Source of the DNA: Carya illinoinensis
Lineage: Eukaryota > Streptophyta > Magnoliopsida > Fagales > Juglandaceae
Direction: 5' to 3'
DNA: 64,000 nucleotides
NCBI RefSeq assembly: GCF_018687715.1
Contig: NC_056764.1
Coordinates: forward strand, 2,606,501-2,670,500
This document shows, one piece after another, positions 20,435 to 33,225 of this stretch (positions are counted from its first letter, which is position 1; each line of letters opens with the position of its first letter). The notes under the pieces were generated by a model that was not told the origin of the DNA, did no database searches, and worked only from the letters and a program-made list of their open reading frames with translations. A program made the position numbers and the translations under genes.

Positions 20435-23400
20435 ATGGCTTCTACGAAGGTGGGTAGTAGTCTTTAGGAGACTGGGTATGTATACATGTATGTGCGTATA
20501 TATGTTTCGATACATTCGGTTAAACCTTCGTTTAAGTTCTTTTTTTTGTCTTCTCTCCTCAACATCTCTTTCATACATGATGCCTTTGCCTTCTTATTTA
20601 TATGTATTTTTTTTTTCACCGTGTTTCTATTGCATAGGTTGATAATAATCGGGGTCCGTTCGGGTCGAAGAGGTCTCGTAATGACGGTAAGTCTAACCAA
20701 TGGGGGTTCCGTTTTACTGCTTCTAGTACAAAGTTAAATTTTAAGGCATTTGCTGGTAGTGGGCGTGCTGGGATTCACTACCCTTTTGGAAACCCTCTTG
20801 CATGCTTTCCTTCTCAATCTTTCACTCTGGTGTAAATCATGTGTTTCGAAAATGACTGACGATGCCGAGGATGAAGAAAGTAGTTATACAATAGTTCGAC
20901 TAGAGGTTTTATTTATTTATTTAGATGATGTGTACATCATGGTTTGACTGAAGATAATATACACTAGAGGTTTTCTTTAGTTCCTTAACCTTATGTTCTA
21001 GAATAATCAAAACTTAATTCACTTGGTATTTTTTTTTTCTTTTTTCCTACTACTTCAGTAAACAAAGCCAGTTTATCGGTTATAGCTTCCTTTGAGGCTA
21101 CCAGTGATTTTTATACAGCTATCCGCAAACAGTTGTCTGTTGTTAATGTAATTTGTCTGTTCTAATTTTATAGATTGTAATTATCATACTTAATGTGTAC
21201 CAGCTTCACGAAGTGAGGGAGACTGGACCTGTCCCAAGTGTGGAAACGTCAACTTTGGGTTTAGAGTTGTTTGCAATCGTGAAAAATGCAGTGCTCCTCG
21301 ACCACCTGTCACTCCAGTAAGCTGCTGGATTATATTTATTTGTCATTTAAAAAAAATTACTTTTGAAGCAGCAAATGTGAGGTAATACTTTCTTGTGGCC
21401 GAGGAACGGAAGCACTCAAAGTAAGGATTTGGTAGTGTAGAAACTACAGGTTAAAGATTGGGCGTTTTTAGGTTTTACTAACAGTCCTTTAAGGCATTAG
21501 GGTTTGTGTTGTTGGTTATGCAAGCTAGAGTAAAGACACCAAAGGGGCCAAAACATTCTTACATCGAGTAAACTGATATGAAGAATCCGTCATAATACTT
21601 TACTTTTGTTAGATGATGATGGGTCAAATTATTTTCAGATCTTGCTGTAAAATGATCGAGAGAAATGCTTTTGTAAATCTGACAAGAAAACCTGTTGTTC
21701 AGATAGAGTCTTCTGGTCTTCAAGTGAAAGAATGTTTCTTTTTTGTTCTTTTTCTTGGGTGCATGGAAAATGTGTTGGTATTAAAAAAGAAATCAACAAT
21801 CATTTTTGCCAAGAAAAAAAACAAAGAAGAAGCAAAAATCATGTGAACTGTGAGTAATATCACCCTTTCAACTTGCTAGGGATCTTTCATTTTTTTAGAC
21901 TGTGATTGTCTTGGATTTTAAATTAATGGGTATTTGAGGGAATGCACATACCAAATTATTGGCAGCAAGTTATGCTCACGCTTGGGGAGATTAAAGTTCA
22001 TGGTTACAATAAAATAGGCTGAGCTCTTGATTATAGATGAATCCTTGCAAATACTTGATCTTTTAATAAAATGGAATGATAGACTCAATAGGAGTTCGTG
22101 TATTTTAACTGCTATTTTCTTAAATAAAATGAAGAAAGATGGATTCGATAGGAGTTTGAGTGCTTTGAAAGTTACATGTATTCCTTTAGGTTTTTGACTC
22201 ACTAATTATCTTTGGCTTTGATACTTCTGGTTTTGACTACTTTATTCTGGTGAAGTATAAACGGTAGTTTTGGTTTGCTCAATTCACTGCAACGATGAAC
22301 TATGTGAAGAACTTATGCACAAATGCGCCATATTTTTGTATAGTTTGTATAGTGGATTATAAAGTATGATGTCAAGAACTTATCCTTCACACCATTGCTA
22401 TGGTTACCAGATATGAGGCCATTGGTGGCCCACTTTACTTGATAAAAGTGAATGTCATCATAATATATTTTTTATAAGTAATCTGGGATTTTTCTAATAA
22501 AAAAATTTTGCATCTGAAATTTTTTATGTCATCTTACATTTATTTTTTTGTACATGTATAATGTTTCATTTATTTTTTTTTTTTCCTGCAGCCTGCTCCA
22601 TTTAGCCCTTATAACACTCCATTTTATTTTGGAGGTGTTGGGGCTCCTCCTTTGCCCTATGGGTTGTCTGGTAGGTATGGATCCCCCATACCACATTCTG
22701 GGATGCGTTATGACTATGGTGTCCCTGCAAGTGCTCATGGACCATATGGTCCCATGCCTACATTTCCACCTGGAGCTTATGGAGGTACTTTTTCTCTTGT
22801 AATTTTCAAATCATTCAAAATAAAGAAACATTTGGTACCTGTAGAAACATGAAAGTGGAGGAAAGTTTGAACTGTCAGTGGAAGCACAAAGAAATGGTTG
22901 GAAACATTTGGCACAGATGTACCATAAAAAAAACATTTGGCACAGATGTAACTAATAGCAGATACAAGGATTTATGGCATGGAATGCTATTAATTTGAAA
23001 AGAAAGAGGTGCATGAAGAATTGTTTTTAAGTATAAATGATACTTCATACAACACCCCAGTTATACATTGGGAAAATGAAAGACTCGCATAGAATGGGTA
23101 AGTTATAAAAAGCAGTAATGGGTGCTGAGTCTCTGCTGGCTACTTACTGGTGGAATTTGACTTAATAAGCGTGTCTAGGGAAGTTTCAAAATGACTAAGC
23201 CTTTTGGAATTATAGTGCAGATGTGACTAGCGCTTCTGCTGGGTCATTGCACTTCAAGATGGCATGCAATCATGAGGAAATATTGAAGTGCCAGCTCAAT
23301 TATGCTGGTACAAATACACATCAAATGACTCTTTATGCAAGAATAGAAAGAAGTATGTTTTGCCACAAATACTATAGATTAATCGGCTCATCCGCCATCA

Positions 23401-25098
23401 CCACCCCTTATGGTGTATATGGAGGTGAGCTAGAGGGGATGGGCCAGGTGTGGGATTTCTCATGCGAGCACTAGGGTGCAGTATTGTGTAAGTGATCTGG
23501 CTATTGCAATGACCTGGCCAAAATACTGGCAGCAGCAGAATGCATTAGTCAAGCAGAATTTTGGTTTGGGGCTAGATGCAGTTGGAGCTCAAAAAAATGT
23601 TCTGTGCTCAATGACATCTTATATAAGTTTGAGTCATGCATGTTTAACGTTCTGTTTTGTCAGTGTACATAACTTGTGGTTATTTTGATGATTCAGGCAT
23701 GGGCTATGGCTCAGGGCCTGCTGCCAATGGATACGGATTTGGCTTTCAGGGACCTCCATGGGCAGGAGTATTACCTGATAATCCTGCTTCTCGTAAACGC
23801 CGCGGAGGTATTTCCACCAAATTGTATTTTAATCTTTTGTGGGAGATTTTCTCATCCCGCTGTAATTCTAATATCATCAATCATGATTTCTATTTGAACA
23901 CGTTTCATTATGGTTTATTGGAAATTTTATACAGTATTTTTGGATTCTATTAGTTCGTGTTAATGTTTTTGGTTTTGCAATAAATCATAGTGGGTGAGAC
24001 GTCCAGTATCAAAAGGGTCTATACAATGCTAGATTGCATTTATTTTTTGAGTCAACCAAGTGCCACATGCAAATTATCTTAGCATGCTGTATCTGTTTGC
24101 ACATGCAGGGCCAGATGGTTTACATGAAGGGGATTGGATTTGTCCCAAATGTGAGAATGTTAACTTTGCCTTTAGAACCAATTGCAACATCAAGAAATGC
24201 GGGGCACCAAGACCTTCTCTTGTAAGTGGTTTCTCTATGGACTTGTTCATTGTTTGATATTCTGAAGGCCGACATTGAAATATACATCTTTGGACGAAAA
24301 AATTGTTTTCTAAAATTAGTTGAATAAGTACGTACATCGCCAATTCTCTAGTTCATAATTACAATGAGGATAGAAAGACCCGTACATTCATCAAGAAGAG
24401 GCCCCAATTGGTGTCGGATGTTTTCACTTTTAAGGTTGGTCCATGTTTATTTTAAAGAAAGGAGGTAATAACTGTATATTGCCTTGATATGATCTATAAA
24501 AGTAGCTATGGACTTCATGATTATCATATAAATAACAGGATGGTGTGTCAATAACATTTTTTAACTTGCTAACATTCTTCACCAATATAGAAGCATGCTG
24601 CTTAAAAGATACCTGTTGAACCAATAAGGATGACTGCGTGAAGAGTCCTTAGAACCATATTTTGAACAACTGCGAGTCGGACTTTTATGTCCGTAGCCAC
24701 ACAGTTCATAATATATCCTTGTAGCACTTGCCAGTTTGAGAAGTTACATTGTCTTTGTAGGTAGCGGTTTTGCAACGAGCGATTTCATTTACAGAAGTTA
24801 TACCGTCTTTGAAGTCGGTCAAAATTTTTATTTCAATGATATTTTGCAGTTTTTATCATGCTAAGTGTGCACTGACATTGTCATGCAAATGATGGTGTTC
24901 TCGTGATTAATAACTCGTCACCCTTTGTAAGCTTGTTTGAACTTGCTCACCAATCCTTTGCAGGGCCCAAACCAGCCAAACACCGGTGGCCCCGAAGGCA
25001 GCTGGACTTGTGACAAATGTGGCAATCTAAATTATCCCTTTCGAACTGTTTGCAACCGAAAGGATTGTGGAAATGAGAAGCCAGACTCTGGCAACTAG
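20435..25098 (+). CDS. RanBP2-type zinc-finger protein (three ZnF domains)
   Basis: Seven exons join in phase to 242 residues: 20435-20449, 20638-20686, 21204-21316, 22592-22784, 23697-23807, 24109-24221 and 24964-25098. Three RanBP2/ZRANB2-type fingers with the W-x-C-x2-C-x3-N-x6-C-x2-C pattern are visible: DWTCPKCGNVNFGFRVVC, DWICPKCENVNFAFRTNC and SWTCDKCGNLNYPFRTVC, near residues 25, 170 and 210. Between the first and second is a low-complexity Gly/Pro/Tyr segment (exons 4-5), and RKRRGG precedes the second finger. The layout matches plant proteins such as Arabidopsis At1g67325. ZRANB2-type fingers bind single-stranded RNA, so a role in RNA processing is likely but inferred. The first exon is only 15 nt, so its assignment rests on the in-frame ATG and donor. 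Confidence 0.88.
22452..22541 (-). mobile_element. Possible older retroposed tail
   Basis: Imperfect repeats starting atgtcatc at 22452 and 22526 flank about 58 nt. On the minus strand the insert ends ccagattacttataaaaaa, the same tail as the clear micro-insertions. The repeats diverge after eight bases, so this is only a candidate. Confidence 0.4.
22902..22950 (+). mobile_element. Micro-retroposon c, intron 4 of the zinc-finger gene
   Basis: A 20-bp direct repeat (starting aaacatttggcac) at 22902-22921 and 22931-22950 flanks only 9 nt, ccataaaaa. The shortest of the set; the insert alone is too short to assign to a family. Confidence 0.65.
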
Positions 25099-25533
25099 AT
25101 CGCTTCCTTATTGTGCACGGGGGTAGCTTAAATCCACGGAGCCTCAATGTATTAAAAAAAAAAAAAAAATTAGTTCTTTTGCATTAGAGAGTGATAAAAG
25201 ATTTAACATGTTCATAAAAGAGAAAAAATAACAATATTCATATATATCATTTTCCAGAATTTCTATTTTCCTGCTTATCTCTTTTTTAATCAGTGCTTAG
25301 TAATCTGTACCATTGGTTTTTCAATCATTTAACTATAATTTATTAATTTTGTGTGTCTGTGTGTGTTTTTTAAAATATTAAAAAAAAAAAAAACAGAATA
25401 CACAATCGTTTTACTCAGCATTTTCCTTCCTTGAAATCTATGGGTGAAAGTCACTACTTATCGTTTAACCCAAAACTTTCTTTGTAGCTCCTCAGGCTGA
25501 AATAAAATTAAATTTGGATAAAATATACTTTGT

Positions 25534-25667
25534 ATCCTCAAATTATTAACATTTGTGCATTTCAAATGAGTGTGTAGGGTGTGTTTTAAAAAAAAAAAAA
25601 AATGAGGGTACAAGATGTCAATTTTATTAGTTTCGAGTAAAAATGCAAAATCTTAATAATTTGAGGA
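25534..25667. repeat. Foldback (MITE-like) element
   Basis: Inverted arms: tcctcaaattattaacattt starting at 25534, and its near reverse complement ending at 25667 (on +, cttaataatttgagga). Weaker pairing continues outward for about 20 bp. No target duplication was identified. Confidence 0.65.
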
Positions 25668-25692
25668 CAACGTAATCTTATATCTGAAACAT

Positions 25693-25985
25693 TACTGTAA
25701 TGCAAGCATAGTTAATTTTATTTTTAAAATTTTTTTAAATTACTAAAATATCTCTTAAAATGATGTTTTTTTTTCCTTTTAATGAAGGACCTACACATAC
25801 AGTTTCTACTTGGAGACTGCAAAGCAAATATAATTTCTCTAAAAAAAAAAATGCTACATATAATTCTAATTTGAGGACTGCAATGCAGGTATAGATAATT
25901 TTATCTTTAAATTTTTTTTAAATTATTAAAATATCTCTTTTAAAATAATATTTTTTTTCTTTTAATTGAAGGTATAAAATGTAGA
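25693..25985. repeat. Diverged direct duplication, period about 180 bp
   Basis: Two segments share actg(t/c)aatgca, then taattttat, then aaaatatctctt, then cttttaat(t)gaagg, beginning near 25700 and near 25880. Non-coding. Confidence 0.65.
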
Positions 25986-26590
25986 CAACGTACGTAGTTT
26001 TTAACGTCAATTATCACGACAGTTCAAATATTATTGTATATTTTCAGAGAAATATTCTTTTGATCCCTCCATAACTTAGATTTCACCAACAAAATTGACG
26101 GCAGATCGAATTTATTATCTGTATCAAGCAATGATAAAAATTGAAAAGTTTATGATCAATATTGTCACTTTTTGTACAATTTATCTTCTTTAATTATATA
26201 AATAAAAAATCATTTAAAATATAATACATTAAATATTCATAAAAATGAGTGAACTTCGGTTACTACATCTGAAGCAGACGCTGGCCGGCGATGCTCACAA
26301 GCCAATGGGGTCGTCTTCTAGCCGGCATAATTACTAAGCAAACCATCACCCATTTTCTCTAGCATTGCTGCTTTCGTCTTCTTCTGTCTTGATTCTCACT
26401 TTGCTACTTTGTCCAATTCGCACTGATGTTGATAGGCAGTGCAAGTACATGATCTACAAATACCATTACTTTCGTACTATTTTTTGAATAATCTATCCAA
26501 CTTGTTCAGCGGGCTTGGAAGGTTAATTGGATGTGTGGGAGAGAGATTTGAAGGCTTCTTTTTTGTTGAGGAATTGGGATCGTTAAGATT

Positions 26591-26939
26591 TGTCAACATT
26601 AAAAAGAACTCCAGCTCAACCTCGCCTCAGCACACTGAGCTGCAGAGCTCCACCTCAGATGAACACAAGGATGTCGAGTCACCATTGCTGCAAGAACCCT
26701 CTTGAAACTCCTCTCTTTAATTCTCCTTGGAATCTTCTTGTGTATTTTCTGTTCTGGTGTATTTTCTATTTTGTACTAGAGGCATCTTTCTGTTATGAGC
26801 ACTACCATACAGCTAGCTGTAAAATGACAGCACACCATGTGTTTGTTACGATGCCTCTACATACTTGCTCTATAAATAGAGCACTGTGTAATACTCAGTT
26901 TCGATGTCAAATGAAATTATCAATTCGTATTCTCTTACA
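26591..26939 (+). repeat. Copia 5' LTR
   Basis: 349 bp, TGTCAACATT...TCTTACA. Contains TATA-box tataaata at 26871-26878, suited to element transcription. It also carries an open frame identical in part to the end of the pol frame, because pol reads into the 3' LTR. Confidence 0.92.
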
Positions 26940-26951
26940 TGGCATCAGAGT
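26940..26951 (+). promoter_or_regulatory. Primer binding site
   Basis: tggcatcagagt directly follows the 5' LTR and differs by two bases from TGGTATCAGAGC, the usual plant Copia site complementary to initiator tRNA-Met. Confidence 0.85.
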
Positions 26952-26989
26952 CACTCTAGACAAACGTCTCCAGTGGAGGAAAACACTTC

Positions 26990-29900
26990 CCCCCCCCCCT
27001 CCCCCGAAAACCACAAACCCACCCACCCCTTCTCTTCTTCCCTGTCTTTCTCATTTAGTTTCTATCAAGCTAACCAATGAGAATTTTCTGTTATGGAAAA
27101 CTTAGATGGTTCCCTACCTCAAAGGTCAACAACTCTTTCACTACGTTGATGGGTCGAGTACTCCTCCTCCTCGTTTCCTGCCCAATCCACCCTAAATCCT
27201 GACTACCTCACTTGGACCCAAACAGACCAGCTAATCCTCAGCGCCCTAATTTCATCTCTTTCAGATAATCTCATTGCACAAGTGGTTGGAAAACCCACTG
27301 CTCGTGCTATCTGGTTAGCTCTGGAAACTCTTTCCGCTTCTCAATCTCATTCCCGAATTATTCAGCTCCGTTACCAACTTGCCACAGTCTCAAAAGGCTC
27401 TACCGCTGTCTTTGAGTATTTTCGAAAAGTAAAACATCTTTCTGATACCATGAGTGCAGCTGGAATTACACTTTCATCTGATGAATTTGTTTCCTACTTA
27501 TTAGCAGGACTTAACAGTGCCTATGATGCCTTAGTCACTTCTATTACAACTCGCCTTGAGCCTCTTTCCTCTGAAGAACTTTACCGTCTCTTATTCACTC
27601 ATGAAAGCTGTTTGTCCCACTCTAATCATCTTCCGAGCTCAACAAAGTTTTCAATCAATTTTACCTCCAGTTCTTCTTCATGTGGTCGTGGCTTTCACCG
27701 AGGTAATACTCGTAGTGGCTTCCGAGGTCGTGGCAGAGGCTGTAACAACTCTTTCTCTCCTTTACCATCCTCATCAAACTCTCCTCAACATTTTTCTTCT
27801 CTTCCCCACTCCAAACCTACCTGTCAACTCTGTGGGAAAGTTGGGCATGTTGTTATGCGTTGTTATCACAGGTTTGACCAAGCTTATCAGAGTGACCCAC
27901 CAAAATCTCTAACAGCCCACTACACGACCTCAGCCTCGTCCCTTGATCATTCATGGTATTCCGACACCGCTGCAACAAATCATCTCACCTCTGACTTAGC
28001 CAATCTCAACATCAACTCCTCTCCTTATGATGGAAGTGACCCGATACGGGTTGGCAATGGCAATTCACTACTAATCTCACACATCGGCGACTCAGCTTTC
28101 TCCTCTTCTTCTCGTTCCTTCATTCTCAAAAAATTGCTACATGTGCCTAACATCACTAAGAACTTAGTCTCCGTTAGACAATTTTGCCTTGATAATATGG
28201 TTTTCTTTGAATTTCACAGTTCTCATTTTTTTGTGAAGGATTCCAAGACAGGGAAAATTCTCCTCCGTAGTCCATACATGATGGCCTATACTCATTTCCA
28301 GCCCCACTTTCATCACCTCAGGCACTTGTTGGCGAGTGCAATACCTCCACTCAGTGGCACTCACGACTTGCACCCTTCTTTACAGCTCGTCCGTCAAGTC
28401 ATATCACACAACTCTCTTCCAGTTTCTACCCGTGCTCCTCCATCACCTTGCTCATCCTGCTATCAAGCCAAAAGCTCTCATCAACCTTTTCGTGACACTC
28501 ATCAACATTCAATAAAACCTTTGCAACTCATCTATTCTGATGTATGGGGACCTGCCCCAGTTCCTTCAAGAGAAGGTTTTCGTTATTATGTAGCCTTTTT
28601 GGATGATTTTAGTCGTTAGACTTGGTGATTTCCATTAATACAAAAATCGAATGTAGTTAACGTCTTACTCAATTCCAAACTCATGTTGAATTGTTTTTTA
28701 ATTCGAAAATTCTTTCATTACAAAGCGACTGGAGAGGTGAATACAGATCACTTCACACCCTTCTCCAATCAAAAGGAATTTCACATCGTCTATCTTGCCT
28801 CTACAGTCACCAACAAAATGGTGCTGTGGAAAGAAAACACAGGCATATTGTTGAAATCGGATTAGCACTCATGGCCCACACATTTTTACCTCAATATTTT
28901 TGGGTTGATGCTTTCCACACAGCTGTCTATTTAATCAACCGTCTTCCCACACCAATTCCTCATCATCAATCTCCTTTTCAAAAATTATTTTTCAAACCAC
29001 CTGATTACACTTTTCTCAGGATTTTTGGCACTGCTTGTTGGCCTAATCTCAGGCCGTACAATCGCCACAAATTGGATCTACGATCCACACAATGTCTTTT
29101 TTTGGGATACAGTGATTCTCACAAAGGTTATCGTTGTCTCCATGTTCCTACTGACAAAATTTATATCTCCAGAGATGTTGTTTTTAACGAAGACCTGTTT
29201 CCCTTTGCTGAAAAATCCCTCATGACACAAACCAATCCTACGCCTCTTCCTGCCATTCTTCCATCCATCCTTGGCCCAGTCCCTCGGCCCAACTCAGTCC
29301 ATCCCTCTCCACTTAATCAACTCACTTCCAGCCCGACATCTCCCAGGCCCACTTTCTCACCTCAACAATCATCACCCTCTCAGCCCGATACCTCTCTCGG
29401 CTCACCAAGCTCTTCCACCTCTCCAGAATCATCTAGCACGTCGTCTTCCACGCAAGCTCTGCTCTCAAACCCAGCTCCTCCTTCCGGACCCATCATCACT
29501 AGATCTCACACCAACTCTCTGTCTTCGAAAATTCACCGACGGTACAGTGCTTTGGCCACCTCCCCGCAACTATCTTACTGTCACTAGCTCCATTCCAGAA
29601 AATCTCACTTGCTATACCGAGGCTATTAAACACCAACCATGGCGAAAAGCCATGTCTGATGAATTCCAAGCTCTTTTGGAGACGAACACTTGGACTCTAG
29701 TTCCATCATCTGGCGTCACAAATTTAATTGGTTGCAAATGGGTATTCCATACCAAGAAGCTTTTGGATGGCTCTGTTGAACGCTATAAGGCACGTTTGGT
29801 AGCCAAGGGTATTCATCAATAGGAAGGTATTAATTTTTCTGAAACTTTTAGTCCAGTTATTAAAGCTACTACCATCCGAACAATTCTTTCAATTGTTGTT

Positions 29901-31141
29901 TTTGAAAACTGACCTCTTAGACAAATAGACATTAGTAATGCCTTCCTTCAGGGGGATTTGCAAGAACAAGTGTATATGTCCCAACCAATCGGCTTCATAA
30001 ATCCCGATTACCCTCATCATGTGTGTCGCTTGAACAAGGCCATCTATGGCTTCAAACAAGCACGCCGTGCATGGTTCTCCAAGTTGAGCTCACGTCTCAT
30101 TGAAATTGGCTTTACACCATTTGTTTCTGACCCCTCTCTCTTCATTTACAGCAATAATTCTGTTGTCATTTTCATTTTAGTGTACGTAGATGACATAACC
30201 TCACTGGTTCCAGTTCGGATGCCATCACCTCTGTCCTCACCTCTCTCGGCACATCCTTCCCAGTCAAAGACTTGGGTTCTCTTAGATTTTTTTCTTGGTC
30301 TAGAAATAACTCCCATGACCACTGGCATTCATTTATCTCAGACAAAATACGTGTGTGACCTGTTGCAAAAAACCAAAATGGACTTGGCTAAACCAGTAAA
30401 ATCTCCCATGGCAGCTTCCACTCATCTCTCTATCACTGATGGCCCAGCTTTTTCTGATCCTACACTCTATAGAAGCACTGTTGGAAGCCTCCAATATCTG
30501 TCCCTTACACGACCTGGTGTTGCCTTTGCTGTAAGCAAAGTTTGCCAATTCATGCATAACCCAAAACTTCCTCACTGGCAAGCTGTAAAAAGAATACTCA
30601 GGTATCTTAAACACACAGCAACCTATGGCTTGCACATTCGGCCCTCTCCCTCTTACAATCTTCATGCATTTTCTGATGCAGATTGGGCGGGTTGCCCAGA
30701 TGACCGTCGCTCCACTGGAGGCTACTGTGTGTTCCTTGGCTCAAATATTGTCTCTTGGGGCTCCAAGAAGCAGCAAACAATTGCTAGATCAAGCACAGAA
30801 GCCGAATACAAGGCTCTTGCGAACACTACAGCTGAATTACTCTGGTTGCAGTCCCTTCTTAAAGAACTTGGTCTGTTTCTCTCACACTCACCCACACTAT
30901 GGTGTGACAACTTGGGAGCCACGTATCTTTCGGCTAATCCAGTCCTCCATTCAAGAACCAAGCACATGGAAATTGATTTCCATTTTGTACGTGACAGAGT
31001 TGCCTCAAAGACATTACATGTTGCCTTCATCTCATCCCGTGATCAAATAGCCGATATATTCACCAAACCTCTGCTATCTTCTCGGTTTCTCACACTAAGG
31101 ACGAGTCTCACCATGGTTCCACTGCTGGACTCGCGGGAGGG
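26990..31141 (+). pseudogene. Copia gag-pol, multiple stops and frameshifts
   Basis: Gag begins near LTNENFLLWKT, then ISSLSDNLIAQVVGK and the zinc knuckle CQLCGKVGHVVMRC (27830-27870). Protease follows as WYSDTAATNHL. The integrase start is IYSDVWGPAPVPSREGFRYY, continuing as SHQQNGAVERKHRHIVE (near 28800). RT shows [34 protein letters not shown] and YVDD (30184-30195). RNase H shows [19 protein letters not shown] and [12 protein letters not shown]. In-frame stops: TAG near 27103, TAG 28617-28619, TAG 29820-29822 and TGA near 29911. Frame changes fall near 27190, 28650, 29540, 30200 and 30285. The frame continues from RNase H into the 3' LTR. Not able to encode its own enzymes. Confidence 0.93.
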
Positions 31142-31490
31142 TGTCAACATTGAAAAGAACTCCAGCTCAACCTCGCCTCAGCACACTGAGCTGCAGAGCT
31201 CCACCTCAGATGAACACAAGGATGTCGAGTCACCATTGCTGCAAGAACCCTCTGGAAACTCCTCTCTTTAATTCTCCTTGGAATCTTCTTGTGTATTTTC
31301 TGTTCTGGTGTATTTTCTGTTTTGTACTAGAAGCATCTTTCTGTTATGAGCACTACCATACAGCTAGCTGTAAAATGACAGCACACCATGTGTTTGTTAC
31401 GATGCCTCTACATACTTGCTCTATAAATAGAGCACTGTGTAATACTCAGTTTCGATGTCAAATGAAATTATCAATTCGTATATTCTTACA
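31142..31490 (+). repeat. Copia 3' LTR
   Basis: 349 bp, TGTCAACATT...TCTTACA, preceded by a short purine tract (gcgggaggg). TATA-box tataaata at 31422-31429 points toward the H+-ATPase exons, so it could start transcripts into that gene (inference). Confidence 0.92.
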
Positions 31491-33191
31491 AGATTCAACA
31501 GGTGCAGATTTTCTATTTCATTTTCTGGATTTGTGTTGGTAATAAGATTTATGGGTTTGTGTTCCTATTGGTCATGAGATTGGTGTATATTGAATACCAG
31601 ATTAATAGCTAACGTTCGTTCTATGTTCAAGGTCCGAAACTTACACGAAATCCAACATGGTTGAGAAGTCACTTTCCCTTGATGCTGTTATCCAGGAAGC
31701 CGTTGATCTGGTTTGTGCTTGAAGTCTCTATAGACCCTTTTTAATCATTTTACAGCATGCCCAACTTATCTTAGTGATGATTAATGAAAATGTCTGGATG
31801 CTTGGTATATTTGTGTGTATGTTTAATTGTTTATGGAGATAGATATATTCATTTGACTCTTGTTGGCTTCATAGTCAGATGTACAAGTTTAGTGATTCAA
31901 GTTGGTGTTCTTGGTAGGATAAAGTTTGTTTCTACCGCAAACAACCTTTCTTTTTTGTTGAAGTACTGTCAGATTGAGATATCCATGCAAAATCAACAGA
32001 ACTTGGGTCTTTTATTGATTAAAGATGGCATCAGAGTCATAATTTAATATTTCCAAACAGGAAGGAAATGATATTCATGGATGTAAATGTAAATTAGAAA
32101 CTTCCACCACCATATTATTTGTATGGGACAAAACAATACATGCTAAATCGGAAGTTGCTTTATGAAGGAAAATATACCCCTTGAAGAAGTTTTTCAGCAT
32201 CTTAAATGTACAAGGGAGGGTTTGGCATCCGATTCACTTCAAGAACGACTAGATTTATTTGGATACAACAAACTTGAGGAGAAAAAGGTTAGAAAAGAAA
32301 TATTGGGTTTTAATCTAATTTCCACTCAAATTTTATTTTTTCATTATTTCTTGCTCTGTCTGCCTCATTGATTGGTTCTTCCATTCTTCCATCCTGCTCT
32401 AGGAAAGCAAGCTACTGAAGTTTTTAGGCTTTATGTGGAATCCTTTATCATGGGTCATGGAAGCTGCAGCTATCATGGCCATTGCCCTTGCACATGGAGG
32501 GGTAAATCTAAATGACTCTTTAACTTTTCTTCTTTGTTTACACTTTTTTTTTTTTTTTAACTAATACGGTTAGCTACATATCACTAAACCTATGACCTGA
32601 AAAAAATTAATTAGCAAATATGACTAGACTTAATTTTTCTTGAAGATTCTTGGCTTTGGTATAAATAATTTATAATGGTGAAATCATGGAGTCTTAAATT
32701 TGTTTCTTCAGTTTATTAGTTTTGAGACACTCTTGAAAAAACCTTGTTTGTGCAGCATCAAGGAACAGATTATCCTGATTTCATCGGCATCCTGGTCTTA
32801 CTAATTATCAATTCTACAATCAGTTTCGTAGAGGAAAACAATGCTGGCAATGCAGCAGCTGCTCTTATGGCACGGCTGGCCCCAAATGCAAAGGTCCTTC
32901 TCTTTGCAGTTGATATCCTTAGTTCAAGACATTGACATTTCCATCTTGCCATCAGAAAATAGTTCTACCTGGTTACTGGTTTTCCACTATGTCTGACACA
33001 TCTTATATTGTTTCCATTTTGTTTTGACTTCCGATGATCAATCAAGGTACTGCGCAATGGAAAATGGAGTGAAGAAGATGCTTCAGTGCTGGTTCCTGGA
33101 GACATAGTCAGTATCAAACTTGGTGACATTGTTCCTGCTGACGCACGCCTTCTTGAAGGAGACCCTTTGAAAATTGATCAGGTCAATATTC

Positions 33192-33193
<2 letters not shown>

Positions 33194-33224
<31 letters not shown>
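33194..33224. repeat. A31 homopolymer in H+-ATPase intron 5
   Basis: A run of 31 A starts 12 nt after the exon 5 donor. No flanking direct repeat was seen, so it is not counted with the micro-insertions. Confidence 0.8.

Positions 33225-33225
<1 letters not shown>

Larger units (their letters stand above)
25099..26585. other. Intergenic spacer with foldback and duplicated AT-rich DNA
   Basis: 3' flank of the zinc-finger gene, then AT-rich DNA with a foldback (25534-25667) and a diverged direct duplication (25693-25985). From about 26270 the sequence is less AT-rich and CT-rich (cttctgtcttgattctcac), which suits the leader of the H+-ATPase gene before the Copia insertion separated it. No coding frame. 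Confidence 0.6.
26586..31495 (+). mobile_element. Ty1/Copia LTR retrotransposon, complete ends, dead coding region
   Basis: Two 349-bp LTRs at 26591-26939 and 31142-31490 start TGTCAACATT and end TTACA, with perfect target duplications agatt at 26586-26590 and 31491-31495. By eye the LTRs differ at six positions. The order protease, integrase, RT, RNase H shows the Copia class. The element lies in + orientation in the 5' region of the H+-ATPase gene, 162 bp upstream of its ATG. Confidence 0.95.

Noticed and set aside
23390..23427. Exon-like TPYGVYGG segment with a gtgag donor in the zinc-finger gene
   Set aside because: Resembles the Gly/Tyr-rich exon, but the nearest acceptor gives an immediate stop in the needed phase.
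33194..33224. A31 run as a possible retroposon tail
   Set aside because: No flanking direct repeat was found.
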